Of a DNA stretch of 64,000 nucleotides, positions 45,640-56,879 are shown piece after piece. This DNA comes from Lonicera japonica (taxonomy: Eukaryota; Streptophyta; Magnoliopsida; Dipsacales; Caprifoliaceae), in the NCBI GenBank assembly GCA_021464415.1, contig CM038466.1:23995017-24059016 (forward strand). The letters are read 5' to 3'. The notes beneath the pieces were generated by a model that was not told the DNA's origin, did no database searches, and saw nothing but the letters and a program-made list of their open reading frames with translations. The position numbers were made by a program, and so were the translations under genes. The stretch's first letter is position 1, and every line of letters begins with the position of its first letter.

Positions 45640-48600
45640 ATGGATTGGGATCAACAACAACAACAGCAACAACAGCAGCAGCAGCAGCAAGAAGAAGTGA
45701 GCAATGGAAGCATGTTCGTAAAGGTAATGACCGACGAGCAAATGGAAATCCTCCGCAATCAAATCGCCGCTTACGCCACCATTTGCCAACAACTCGTCGA
45801 TTTGCACAAAAAATCCCTCTCTTCTCCTCACCACGATCTTACAGGTCCCTCCCCCTCTCCCATCTCTCTCTGTAGATATCTTTACTTCTATACTATTAAT
45901 TAAACGCATCGTGTTTATATATTATTTAAATTACTAAAATAGCCTTTACAGTGTATGCTAGAACATAATTAAAACTATACAATTCTATGTTTTAAAAATG
46001 TTTATCAGATTATAATGTATACGAGTGTGTTGGAATTTTGTTAATGGATCACATTGATTTGATCTGCTGCCTGAGTTATTTTTTTAATTGCTTGTGTTGT
46101 TGTTTTGTTTCTTTTTTTTTTTTTTAAATTTTTTTTTTATTATTATTGTTTAATGGTGTCTGATTATTGAAAGTTGATTGAATAAATTTTTTATTTTTTT
46201 TCCCATTTTTGACTTTTTGTCAACTCGCTCAAGTTGAATTCCAAAAAAGTTACCTAAAAAGCACATGGAAATGTTTCTGGAAAAAAAATATTTGCCTTTT
46301 TAACTACATTAGAGAAAGTAAATTATAAACATTGGAGTAATGAAAATCTTCATCACGCTTTCCTTACTACAAGTTAATTGGTATGGAATTATATTTTTTT
46401 TTTTTTGAACAACTTGCACTTGAAAGAATTTGAACACGGGATATACCGCTAAATAGATTGATCCCTTACAAGAACATAGTGAACCACTAGGTTTTATCAT
46501 TACAATTCATCTCAAATTAATAGTCTCGCTTTGAATTCAGTACTTGAAACATAATTTCAACTCTATCCCCGGTCACTTCTATTGTGAAATTTAGTATATT
46601 GGTTAAATGGGATTATCGGTTTGACACATTCTAGAAAGGGAAGGGGAACTATCAAATACTATCAGATGAACAAAGTATTATTATTTATACAAGAAACTAT
46701 AGGCAAAATTTTAACGAGGACGCATTTGCTTAGATTTGATATCTTCAACCTTTTCTTCTTGTTATTTTTTGTTTGTCGAGTCAAGCATCTCTCTCATAAG
46801 TAGAGCTGGGAACTCGCCAAGCACGATAACTGGTTTGACTTCTTTTTAACTCTCGTTCACATCATTTTAATGGTGTGAGATTCCAAATACGCTACAAAAA
46901 CTAGCCCAGAAGAACCCATTTATACCCAACACAAACCTGCAATCCAGCTCAGTTAAGCATCTGAACATTACAAGACCCATGCTATGCTAAAAATCACGAC
47001 GTTCCATTTTTGGGGTGGTCACTGCCCATTGGCCAACTCAGCTAGCCCGAGTTGGTATTTCACAGCAATCCTATAACATGTATATAGTTCATTTATAATC
47101 CCCACTTTTTCTTTCTTTGTCTACTATTCCATAGTATCCATAGAAAAGCAGAGATTTGTGTCCATTTGATCAGTGTACTAAAATCCCACCCTTGCTTTTC
47201 AAATGAATCTTGCCCTTTTTCTCTCTCAGGAATCAGGCTGGGAAATCTCTATTGTGACCCCTTAGTTACATCTGCTGGTCACAAAATTAGTGGCAGACAA
47301 CGATGGACCCCAACGCCCGTTCAGCTCCAGATTCTTGAGCGCATTTTCGAGCAAGGAAATGGGACTCCAAGCAAGCAAAAAATCAAAGAAATAACCTCTG
47401 ATTTGTCTCAGCATGGCCAAATTTCAGAGACAAATGTTTATAATTGGTTCCAAAACAGGCGTGCTCGTTCTAAAAGAAAGCAACAGGTTTCATCAGCACC
47501 AAACAATGCCGAATCCGAAGTGGAGACAGAAGTTGAATCACCCAATGAAAAAAAGACCAAGTCCGAGGATTACCAGTCCCAGCAGAATTCAGTTCCCATG
47601 GCAGAGGATTTGTGCTTCCAAACACCGGAGGTGAGCTCTGGGATGCAGCCTACTGATCCCCGGTCTAATAAAGTGGAGCCGATGTTTCCATCCGATGCTG
47701 GATCAAAGCCTGCGGGTAATTTAAGCCAAATGTCTTTCTATGGAAGTATGTTATCGAACCCAAGTAAGTACATTCTTTAAAGATGGTGATTTCTGTTGGT
47801 GCTGTTTCATTAATGCTAGTATTCAAAGTGTTGATTTGGTAGCAAGTAACAACTAAGATTGCATTATTATAGATTTATAGTCACATGTAGGTTGGGTTTG
47901 ATTGGTTTACTTGGAAAAAAAATGATTTCCTTGGAATTGTTTTACAAGGAAATTTTCTCCATGATAAATAGAAACTTAGGGGGTAGGTGGTGTTGGAATT
48001 ACAGGGAAAAGGACCACATTAGGTTAAACCAAGTTGTACCATGGAATGTGATTCCATTCCTTGGAAGAAATTTCTCCGTGATAAATAGAAACTTAGGGGC
48101 AAAGTGTTTTTGGATATACAAGGAAAAGGACTACATTAGGCTAAACCAAGTTGTACCATGGAATGTGATTCCAAGGAAAAATTATGCCATCAAACACAAT
48201 TAGAAATGGAAAATACGAAACTTTTGAGCATTTTTAAGAAGTTCAATCATTTATTTCTTCCTTTCTTACATTAGAATAGTTTGGGAAGTTAGGGAAGTAC
48301 AATATCCGCTCAACTTCTTGAACTTGGGGACCATTTACTAAAGATGGTCATTGACATTTGACGATGCACATACTTTTTATTTATTTATTTCTTTATTTTG
48401 GCGTTCAATTTTGGAACCACCCCATTCAACTTAGCAAAAGCCTTACCACCGTCTTTCTCTTTTTAGAGCATGGACCAACGAATCACCTCACAACTTTGAT
48501 TGATGTTCTTGTGGTAGTGCTTTTCTCTTCAGATGTCTTACCCTCTGAAATCTGAATAAAGTAAATCCTCCATCCTTGTTTTCTATGTGTCCCAGGAACA

Positions 48601-49200
48601 TTGAAATATTGTACCTTCACCAAATGTACGACAACACGATGATGATACTTTTTTTTTTTTGGAAGAAAAATGGGTACTTGAAACTTACAAGACACTTTAA
48701 TTAACTAGGCAAGCCCTGATCCTTAACCAGCACTTAAATAAAATATTGTCTGATTTGTGCTCAAGCCTTCACTTCCTCAAAAGCTCTCTTACTTGCAAAG
48801 ACTAGTGACCACACATATATAGCTCATCAATTGACTTCACTCAGGTGATGTGGAATGAATACCCACTATGTAGTATGTTAATACCTATTACAACCACACT
48901 ATGGCACATATAGCAGCTTGCCCGCAACACTACTTGTGACAAAATAAAAGTTACTAGTTGGATTACAAAAAAGCCTAAAGCTCACATGAATTACGAGGAT
49001 AGTAATTGTTAGGCGGATTTTCTGCAGGAGCTATATATCATGTTACACTGATGACAGCCATTTTGATCTTTAAATTTGAAATATTCTTATAGTTGCCTAA
49101 ATGATAAAATGCAGGAATGGATCAAATGATCGGAAAGATGGAAGTGCCTGGGGTCTATAATTCGTATCTGCACGAAGATGACTACAACATGACTAGTTGA
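45640..49200 (+). CDS. WOX13: WOX13-clade homeobox transcription factor
   Basis: Three exons, 45640-45844, 47230-47763 and 49115-49200, join in phase to 274 aa. The N terminus MDWD is followed by a run of 13 Gln, then [20 protein letters not shown] and [14 protein letters not shown]. The WUS-type homeodomain lies at about residues 90-153, from [20 protein letters not shown] to [17 protein letters not shown], with the invariant W, F, N and R of helix 3. An acidic Glu/Ser-rich stretch and a conserved C terminus (QMSFYGSML, then [12 protein letters not shown] across the last intron) follow. Known family: WOX13 is the ancient WOX clade without the WUS-box, acting in replum and fruit patterning, root and callus/organ reconnection. 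The nuclear location is inferred from the KRK-rich homeodomain end. Intron 1 holds a SINE-like piece and intron 2 a 117-bp tandem duplication. Confidence 0.96.
46406..46498 (-). mobile_element. Possible SINE in WOX13 intron 1
   Basis: Read on the - strand, AACCTAGTGGTTCACTATG (box A-like) is followed by CCGTGTTCAAATTCTTTC (box B-like) and then a poly(A) tail, seen as the T run at 46394-46406 on the + strand. This is the tRNA-SINE layout. It is degenerate. Confidence 0.45.
47949..48182. repeat. Tandem duplication, two 117-bp units, in WOX13 intron 2
   Basis: ATGATAAATAGAAACTTAGG at 47961 recurs at 48078 with one change at the start. Both copies end in AAACCAAGTTGTACCATGGA followed by ATGTGATTCC. 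Similar TCCATGGAA words recur at 58415-58445 and 61320-61460, suggesting a dispersed element. The 114-aa ORF here is a by-product of the repeat. Confidence 0.8.
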
Positions 49201-49319
49201 CAGTGCCCGCCACTCTTGCATGAACCGCTCGCACATCTGTTTTGAAAAAGGTAAAATCGAGGCTAGAAGCCGAACCAGCTCATACCGGAGTTTCTGCGCT
49301 AACTAGCAATTACTGCCAA

Positions 49320-49364
49320 AGATATATATATATATATATACCTTGTCGGTCGGTCGGTCGGTCA
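49320..49364. repeat. Compound microsatellite (TA)n ... (GGTC)n
   Basis: A TATATA run is followed by five GGTC/CGGT units. It is about 120 bp past the WOX13 stop codon, so probably in the 3' UTR. Confidence 0.85.
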
Positions 49365-49590
49365 TGGAAATACATATTAAATCTAATTACTAAGTTGTTT
49401 GATGCTAAGGATGAACTCAAGCGTTTGAACATATATAACTCTCAGCTATTTTGTGTTTGATATTTTGTTGAAATATGAGCTTTTGTGTTTTTGTCATTTG
49501 GAATATTGATCGAAAACGCTGGTACTTTTTATGGTTTGATTATTTTTTGCATTATTTAGAGGTTAGCCGTATTGAGGAATGACATGTATT

Positions 49591-49731
49591 ATTAAATTAA
49601 ATGATCAAGTTATTAGACCAAATGATATGTCAGAGAGTTTTATTGGTCGATATTTCAAGCAACTTTCAAACACTCGTGAATCAGACACGCAAGTCATATG
49701 GTCTAATAACTTGGCCATTAGATTTAGTTCA
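49591..49731. repeat. Short-loop foldback with 15-bp perfect core
   Basis: CAAGTTATTAGACCA at 49606-49620 is exactly reversed at 49699-49713. Flanking bases extend the imperfect pairing to about 35 bp per arm, with a loop of roughly 70 bp. It could be a tiny MITE or a small-RNA precursor. No target-site duplication was recognised. Confidence 0.75.
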
Positions 49732-52710
49732 CTTATAATTATTGTTCTTCTTCTTATGTTATGTGTAGTTGGAATATATTTTTGATGTGGGTAATATTAC
49801 ATGAGGTAATAAGGGCATAATAGTCGCTTGTCGACTTTAACCTATTTGAAATTATTCCAAGTAAGTGATGTAATAATTTAAAAACAAGAGAGAGAGAGAG
49901 AGAGAAAACATTTAATTACGTACTCTATTAATATTTTGAAGTTGTATCTTTTCCCAAACACAAGTAATTTTTCTTCTCTTTTCATTTTTTGTTCCCTTTT
50001 TTTAGATAGAGTAAATTTTATTTCTTTATTTATTCAATTGTCTTTCTTTGTATTTCTACCAAACTTCCACCATGAAAATTGAAAACGAAAAATATAATGT
50101 ATACTCTTCAATTCAATTTTACAGTTCGGGTAGTGTTAAGGTACATGTATAATAGTTTTACCGTCAATCAAAACACGATCCGCTATATTAATAGTTTCAT
50201 TTGGAACTAATATAATGTAATTGAACTGCATAACATATCTAACTTTAATCTAATTGTGTTTATTATGAGCCAATTTCAAGATAATCATGTCAGCTTTAAT
50301 AACTCGAAGATAGCCATTTTATTAAACGAGTTAGTCGAGTTGAATATTGTCATCCCTAATTTATTCTACTTTGCTATTCCGTGAAACCAAAACCAATTTT
50401 TTCAAAGTAAAAGTTACTGAGAAATGATGCAACTTAAAAATATCAGCAATGTGTTTATCCTATTGTAAAAATCTATTTAAAAAAAAGGATTAAAAAATTT
50501 CTCAATTAAAAAAAATATAGAGAAAGACAATGAAAAAAATAAAATATACTATATTTCGAAAAGAAAAAAGAAAAGAAAAATTAATTGTATGTTTAATAAA
50601 ATATTTTTTTCACTCTTATTTTTTAAATTATTATTTCATTTAACTAGCGTTAATTTAAATTAAATTAAAGTTGACAAAGTGTCAATTTTTTCTTAATGTC
50701 CTCATGACCTCATGTCAATTTAACTAGAGATCTCATTTTCGTGAACTACCAAAATATTTATCTTTTTTTTTTTTTTTTTCTCATGTAATAATCTTCGGAA
50801 CAATCATTTCATTTGTTATAATGGGGATAGTTGGTTACGCTGTTTCTTTCATAGCGCTATAGTCGCCGAAAAAATTATTTACTCCTTTGTTTTTATGTTA
50901 CTTCGATTTTTTTTTTCCCCAAAAAAAGTCACTAACTTCAATGAAGACAAAATTTAATTTTATTATTTACTATTTGGAAATTTTCAAAAGTAAAAAGAAA
51001 AGTCTTATTATATATTGATTAATTTTTTTTGGTTTATTATAAATTTGATTAATTCTTTTTGAATGTTTTTAAATGTATTTACATAATCATGCATTCAAAC
51101 CATATTTTGATATTTTTTGTTTTACTAACTCCACATGCACAGCGTACAATAGTTTTTGGGTGTTTTTAAACACACTCACATAATCTGTCTTCCCACCTCA
51201 CTAAAAGTCAATATTACGCCAAACTTAACCTAAAATATAGCGTAAAATTCGTTTTTCTCACCCCAGTTTCTGTACTTGAAAAAATTGCCACTAATTTATC
51301 TTCTCACTCGTTTAATTTTTTTAAAATTAAAAAAGTCCATTCTTTTCAACAAATAATTCTACAACTCCAGTTCCAAAATATTTTAATAAATGATTTATTT
51401 TTATAAAAGCTATTTTATTTTTTCAATTCATTAAATACATCCGTATAAGAGACAGTAATATTATGAAGATTGAAAATTTATTATTAGCTAGTGGAAACGG
51501 TCGGGGTAATTATTTTGTGTAAACTAATTAATTTTTATTTTGATCAGGTGTTTCATTTTAAACCGTTGGTCACCTAAAAGTCTAAAACTATTGTTGTTGC
51601 TATTTTTATTTTTCAAATTTACACTTTACTATCTTTGAAATTGTCATTTATGGGGCTTGACCCTATCTCTAATTAGGAATTTTGCAAGTTCAATAATGAA
51701 TTTTGTTGATGTGCAATAAAAAAATAAATTTATTATTTGACTTATAAAAAAGAGGTGGTATGTTGTTAGCGTGTATAAAAAAGATGGGATAAGTTGAATG
51801 TTTTTGATAAAAAATATTTTTATGAATTTATATAAGATTTTAATGTTTTAGTTTTAGCGACGACGAAATTAACGTCCCAATAGTGCGTTCAGTAAACTCA
51901 TCCCACCATTAGGGTGAATTGAAAGGTTTTTTAAAAATAAGTGGGGTGAAAAGAAAGTATTATCGTATTGGGGTGAGAAGACGGATTATGTGGGTTTATT
52001 TAAGAACTCCTTATTTTTTTTCTGAAGTGACAATAAATGGAAATATTATTTGATTAATGAGTTACAAATGTTTGTTTTTTAAATTTAAACATTTGAAAAG
52101 TGTAGATGATTTAATGTTTCACCATTTAGTTGTGATTTTGAAACTAAAAATGAATTTTTTATTTGTGTCAGATCAATATATTTGACATCATAATTTTATT
52201 TTAAGGAGAGAATAGTTGTAACATGCTTGTGGGATTAAAAATAAAATTATGTGAGTACATTTAAGAATAACTTTAATTTTTTTTAGAGGTGAAATCTTTG
52301 TGCACAAATTAATTTGGTAAATTTATTTTTTGAAATTTAGAATCTTAAAAGATTTTGAAATTTTAACATTTTTCAAAATGAACATATTAATTTGATAAAA
52401 ATCATTAGATTCAACCTCATGTTTAAAATTTTATAAAAAGAAAACACCCTCAATGTTCAATTTTTAACTAAAATTTTAAAATAATACTACTATACTTATC
52501 GAGTATTCTTACTACATATTTTTATCTGTATGTGTTACATACGATGTACCTTCATGAAATTCAATAAATATATAACTTATATAATACACTAGATAAAATA
52601 TGTGATAAAAACTATAAGTATGAAAAACATTTTCTAAATTTGTATGCAATGTTTATGTGTTTACACTTGCTTGTGCACATAATTGTCTCTAGTTCTATGT
52701 TTTTTACTTT
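49732..52710. other. AT-rich gene-free interval
   Basis: Apart from the M3 element and short homopolymer and GA runs (49888-49907; T run 50764-50780) I see nothing gene-like. Confidence 0.55.
51155..52012. mobile_element. Inverted-repeat element (family M3, copy 2)
   Basis: GGGTGTTTTTAAACACACTCACATAATCTGTCTTCCCACC pairs imperfectly with the reverse complement of the right end (GGAGTTCTTAAATAAACCCACATAATCCGTCTTCTCACC). It is related to the element at 42734-43876. A partial third copy end may lie near 52225-52275. Confidence 0.65.
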
Positions 52711-53309
52711 GAGTTATTTATAAAAGTCACCTTAAAGTTTATCTTTTATTTCACTTTGGTCCATGAAGTTTTAAATTGTAAAAGTTAGTATATTAAGTTT
52801 CACGTGCGTCTCACTTTATCTTAAAAGTGGTGGTCCATCAAAAACACTTGACATAATTTACCATGTGTTTACCATGTGACATTTTAAAGTTTACCTTATC
52901 TCACTTTGGTTCATGAAATTTCAAAATAATGCCATTTTTATCACATGACCTTCTAAAATGGGTAAAAAATAAAACCAACATTGCATTTTTCACCGAAACA
53001 AAAAGAGGGACATAAAATGCAGAGAAAACATAATACGCAATAGAGAGTGAAAATGACACCTACGGGCATACCCAACTTTTAACAAAAATCTAAAAATTAC
53101 ATAAGGAATACGAATTTCCTAAGCAAATAGTTAAAACATTTTATAAACAATGATAAAAAGAAACCTAATAGATTCGTATTCCAATCTCCCTCATCCTCAT
53201 TCGCCCCATCTTCATACCCCACTAAATCCTAAACCCCAGACTATCTTTTGCTCCAAAAAACCCATAATCACCATCTTCCCTCTCTCCACTTCCACTACTC
53301 TCTAATCTA

Positions 53310-55628
53310 GGGTAATTTTATTTTTATCTACCATATCTTGCAGTTAATCCACCTTTAAATTATAATTTTTTTTACAAAGTTTCATAATATTATTCTTTTC
53401 AAAATTGAGAAGTATATCCACCAATTAAAATTAATTTATAATTGTATAAATTTAAATTCTATTTTAATTCAGATTCCTAATCTAAATATAATTCATTTTT
53501 AATTTCTTTTAAGTTAACCTTTCAAAAAAATTCAAACAATTTAGGGTTAGGGTTTACAGCTGTACGTGGATTGATTGATTTGAAAATATCAATACATATT
53601 TTTTCAAAGAAAAATATAAACCTTAATATCAATATATAGTTTAAGCAAACAACAATGAAAAATGTTTTGCTAACATGATCTAACCATCTCCTTAAGTAAG
53701 CGGGATCACCGACAGATTATCACAATTACATATCTCTATCTTGAAACCATCTGGGTATTGGAAGAAGAGCTTAGCAACGCATATTCCTCATTCCTCTACT
53801 CTCTGCCGCACATAACCAATCCCCATATCCCTTATATTCTTCTCTGCTCCCATACTTTCGCACTAAAGGGGGAAAAAATTAATCAATTTTATGTTATTAT
53901 TACTTGATCACTTGTTACAATCACACACTAAATGTAGTTCATATATATCCTTAAAATCGCACTAAAGGGTTCTTTACATTTTCCTTCATTTTCTCGATAA
54001 AACTCATAATTTAAAAAGAAAATGGATAAAATTATTTGAAGATTGAACCTAGAGCAGGATCTAACCATCTGACATAGGACAATTAAAATTTTGTTCTTCT
54101 AATGTTTCTCTAAGAGATGGTAGGCTTGACAGCCAATTGATACTACCATTGTTAATTCCTTTCTTCTGATTTTGTCTTGTTGAAAATTTCCAATATAAAA
54201 TTGTGGTTGATTAATTTTTAATAAGGTTGTCAATTTGAGGAAAGGAAAAGGAGGTTAGAGGGAAAGGGGCACGGTGATGTTGACTTGGAAGGAGCAAAAG
54301 GGTTTAATTTTTGTTTTTAATAATTTACTTCAAGTTAATTAAGATTTACCTATTGTTTAATAATATTAGGACCTAAAATTTTAACGTGGTTGTACTTATT
54401 AATTTAGTGGATATTTGAGTATTATATTATTATTCAAAATAATATCTATAAAATTAAATTAATAATATTTTTTTTCAGTTTATCCACGTTCGCGGATTAA
54501 TTTAACAAGTAATGCGGATTAATTTAATATCGCGGATTAACTGCAAGATATGGTGGATAGAAACAAGAGTAAATACTATCAATTGCCACTTAACTATTGG
54601 CAAATTTTATCAGTAGTCACTATACTTTATTTTGTTACAAATGCATCACTAAACTTTTAAAATGTATCACTGGCGCCCACTTCATCAAATTCCACAGTTA
54701 ATTTTTAACAAAGACGTTTTTCACCTAAAATGTTACGGGCATTTTGGTCTTTTTACTTTTTTTTCTTTTTTTTCTTCAATTTTCTCTTTTCTTTTCTTTC
54801 TTTTTCTTCTTTCTCCCGCCACTCTTCTTCTTCCCCTTCCCGTCCTTTTCCGCCATTCTTCTTCTTTTTCTTCTTAAGCTTTTCCTTCCGCCGCCACTCT
54901 TCTCCGCACCCCCACCCCTCATCGGCGCCGCCCACCGAATCCACTACCTCTCCGCACCCACCACCACTCATCGCCGCCGCCGCCACCAAATCCAGGTAGT
55001 GGATTCAAAATTGATCCAATTAATCCAAAATTAAACCATCAAAAAACCCAATACAAGCCCCAAAATTAAACCCAAAATGAGATTGACTCATTTTCTTCAT
55101 CTCTCTACAACTCAATCAAATTGCGCCTATCGCCGCTTCAGTGGTAGCGCCATCGCTGTTGCTGGTCCACCTCCGCCAGCTTCAGTGGCAGTGCCTCACC
55201 AACGTTACCAGTCCACCTCCTCCGCCGTTGCTGCGCCACTGCTGTTGCTGTTGCAGAAGGAAGAAAGAAAGGAAGGAAGGAAGAAGAAGAAGAATGGCGG
55301 GAGGAAGGAAGGAAGAAGAAGAAGAATGGCGGAAGAAACAAGAAGAAAAAGGAGAAGAAGAAGAAAGAAGAAAGAAGAAAGAAAAAAGAAAAAAGAAAAG
55401 AAAAAAGAAAAGAAAAAAAAAGAAAAAAGACCAAAATGCCCCTAACATTTTAGGTGAAAAACGTCTCTGTTAAAAATTAACGGTGGAATTTGACGGAGTG
55501 GGCGCCAGTGATACGTTTTAAAAGTTTAGTGATGCGTTTGTAACAAAATAAAGTATAGTAACTACTGGTAAAATTTGCCAATAGTTGAGTGGCCATTGAT
55601 GGTATTTACTTTAGAAACAAAATCACCC
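53310..55628. mobile_element. Middle element of the nested set
   Basis: The left end GGGTAATTTTATTTTTATCTACCATATCTTGCAGTTAATCC is inverted against the right end, which is itself cut by a later insertion; without that insertion it reads GGGTGATTTTGTTTCTATCCACCATATCTTGCAGTTAATCC. CTAATCTA flanks it at 53302-53309 and 55629-55636. Removing the inner element leaves about 1.27 kb. It has no coding region. An 8-bp duplication would favour hAT, but the long inverted repeats also fit Mutator. Confidence 0.8.
54567..55611. mobile_element. Inner Mutator-like element with about 185-bp inverted repeats
   Basis: 54567-54757 and 55427-55611 are about 90 percent complementary by eye, from (G/A)AGTAAATAC to GGCATTTTGGTC. 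A 9-bp duplication TAGAAACAA lies at 54558-54566 and 55612-55620. The complementarity continues loosely into a CTT-rich stretch (54745-54900) against a GAA-rich one (55255-55425). Between them are GC-rich, exon-like islands (54890-55000 and 55100-55250) that differ sharply from the AT-rich surroundings and may be captured host sequence. ORFs across the GAA/CTT tracts are low complexity. Confidence 0.88.
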
Positions 55629-56308
55629 CTAATCTACTTTAAATTTGATCCCTTCCAAACTCATTTTTTAGTTCGCCTTCTCTTTCCTCATTGACCTCTT
55701 CGACCCTCCTTCCTCACCACTAACGATATCCACATTAGACTTAACCCCTTACTCACCCAACGTCTGCCACCTCATAATGAATAAACCTTAAACCTCGTCT
55801 ATTCAAATAAAAAATTAGTTTAATAGACGATCAAAATCTTAAAAAGAAGATGATTTTGATTTTTAATTTGATCCCAATTATTGTTAATAATACGATGAAG
55901 GCAAAGAAGAAGTTGAGATCTAGATTTTGATTAAGAAATTAGAGACAAATCAAGGAACTTCAAGGTTGGTTTTCTCTTTTGCCATTCATCGAAGATAACA
56001 TAGTAAACACATGGTACATTTTATCCACTTAAGTGGATGCCCACGTTTTTGGTAAAATTAGATGCAAGTGAAAGTTCTAGATGAAAATTGTGTGGTTTCG
56101 GAACTTTATGAATCAAAGTGAGACAATGGTGAACTTTTGATGGTCACATGGTGAACACGTGGTATATTTCGTCAATTTTTTTAATGGCCATCGACTTTTG
56201 GGGCAAAGTAAGATACAAATAAAACTTCATGCAGTGACTTTTATAATTTAAAACTTCATGAATTAAAGTGAGACAATAGCTAAATTTTAAGGGTGATTTT
56301 TCTAAATA

Positions 56309-56671
56309 AGGTGACGTTTGATAAAACATTTGAAAACTGAAATTGAAAAAATTGTTTGTTTACTTCTAAAAATTGTATTTAAAAAAATGTTATTTGTTTG
56401 AATATAACACATCTGAAAATCAATTTTTTTAATATGACAATTTTGCCCTTGTTAATGCATTTAGATCACATAATTAAAGTTTTAATGAAAGTAAAATATA
56501 TATTTTGTAATGATGAGTTTTAAATTTTTTGATTTAAATGACAAATTTGTCACTTAAAACTTTAAATACAAATTCTTAAATTTAAGTGATAAATTATTTA
56601 ATTTTTTTTTTATCAAACAAACAACTTTCATGTAACTTAAATTTTCATTTTTAAGTGGTAGAACAAAACCT
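56309..56671. mobile_element. hAT-like MITE (family M2, copy 2)
   Basis: It starts AGGTGACGTTTGATAAAAC and ends GTAGAACAAAACCT. Inside are ATTGTTTGTTTACTTC, TTGAATATAACACATCTGAAAA and TTTAAGTGG, all shared with the other M2 copies. It abuts the outer nested element and ends just before the PIG-H leader. Confidence 0.6.
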
Positions 56672-56704
56672 CCCTCATTACCCTTTGCCTTTTCTCTTCC
56701 ATTC

Positions 56705-56871
56705 ATGAACAAATTCGATTCAGCTAACGCTCCAAATCGCACACTAGCGACACCTAACTCAGTCCCGCTCCGGTTCCAAAATCGTATATTTCTTTAATTT
56801 CTTCTTTTCGTAATGTTTTTAGGGTCTAGACAACAATGATTTTAGGGTTTATAAGCTGTAACAAGCATTAG
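56705..56871 (+). promoter_or_regulatory. PIG-H leader with two uORFs
   Basis: Two upstream ORFs precede the PIG-H start at 56880. One is 30 codons (56705-56797, MNKFDSANAPNRTL onwards). The other is 11 codons (56836-56871, MILGFISCNKH). Whether both lie in the transcript depends on the start site, which is not known. Confidence 0.45.
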
Positions 56872-56879
56872 CTTGAAAA

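Larger units (their letters stand above)
52711..56308. mobile_element. Outer inverted-repeat element of a nested set
   Basis: 52711-52980 (starting GAGTTATTTATAAAAGTCACC and containing CATGAAGTTTTAAATT and TTTACCATGTG) is the imperfect reverse complement of about 55975-56308. The interior includes sequence on both sides of a second element (53310-55628). Borders are approximate because no clean duplication was found. No transposase is present. Confidence 0.6.

Noticed and set aside
47859..48203. 114-aa ORF with internal repetition
   Set aside because: Lies in WOX13 intron 2 and reflects a 117-bp tandem duplication of non-coding repeat DNA.
54662..55473. Several 70-120-aa ORFs (Phe/Leu/Ser- or Lys/Arg/Glu-rich)
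   Set aside because: They run across the CTT and GAA tracts of the inner Mutator-like element, in several frames at once; low complexity.
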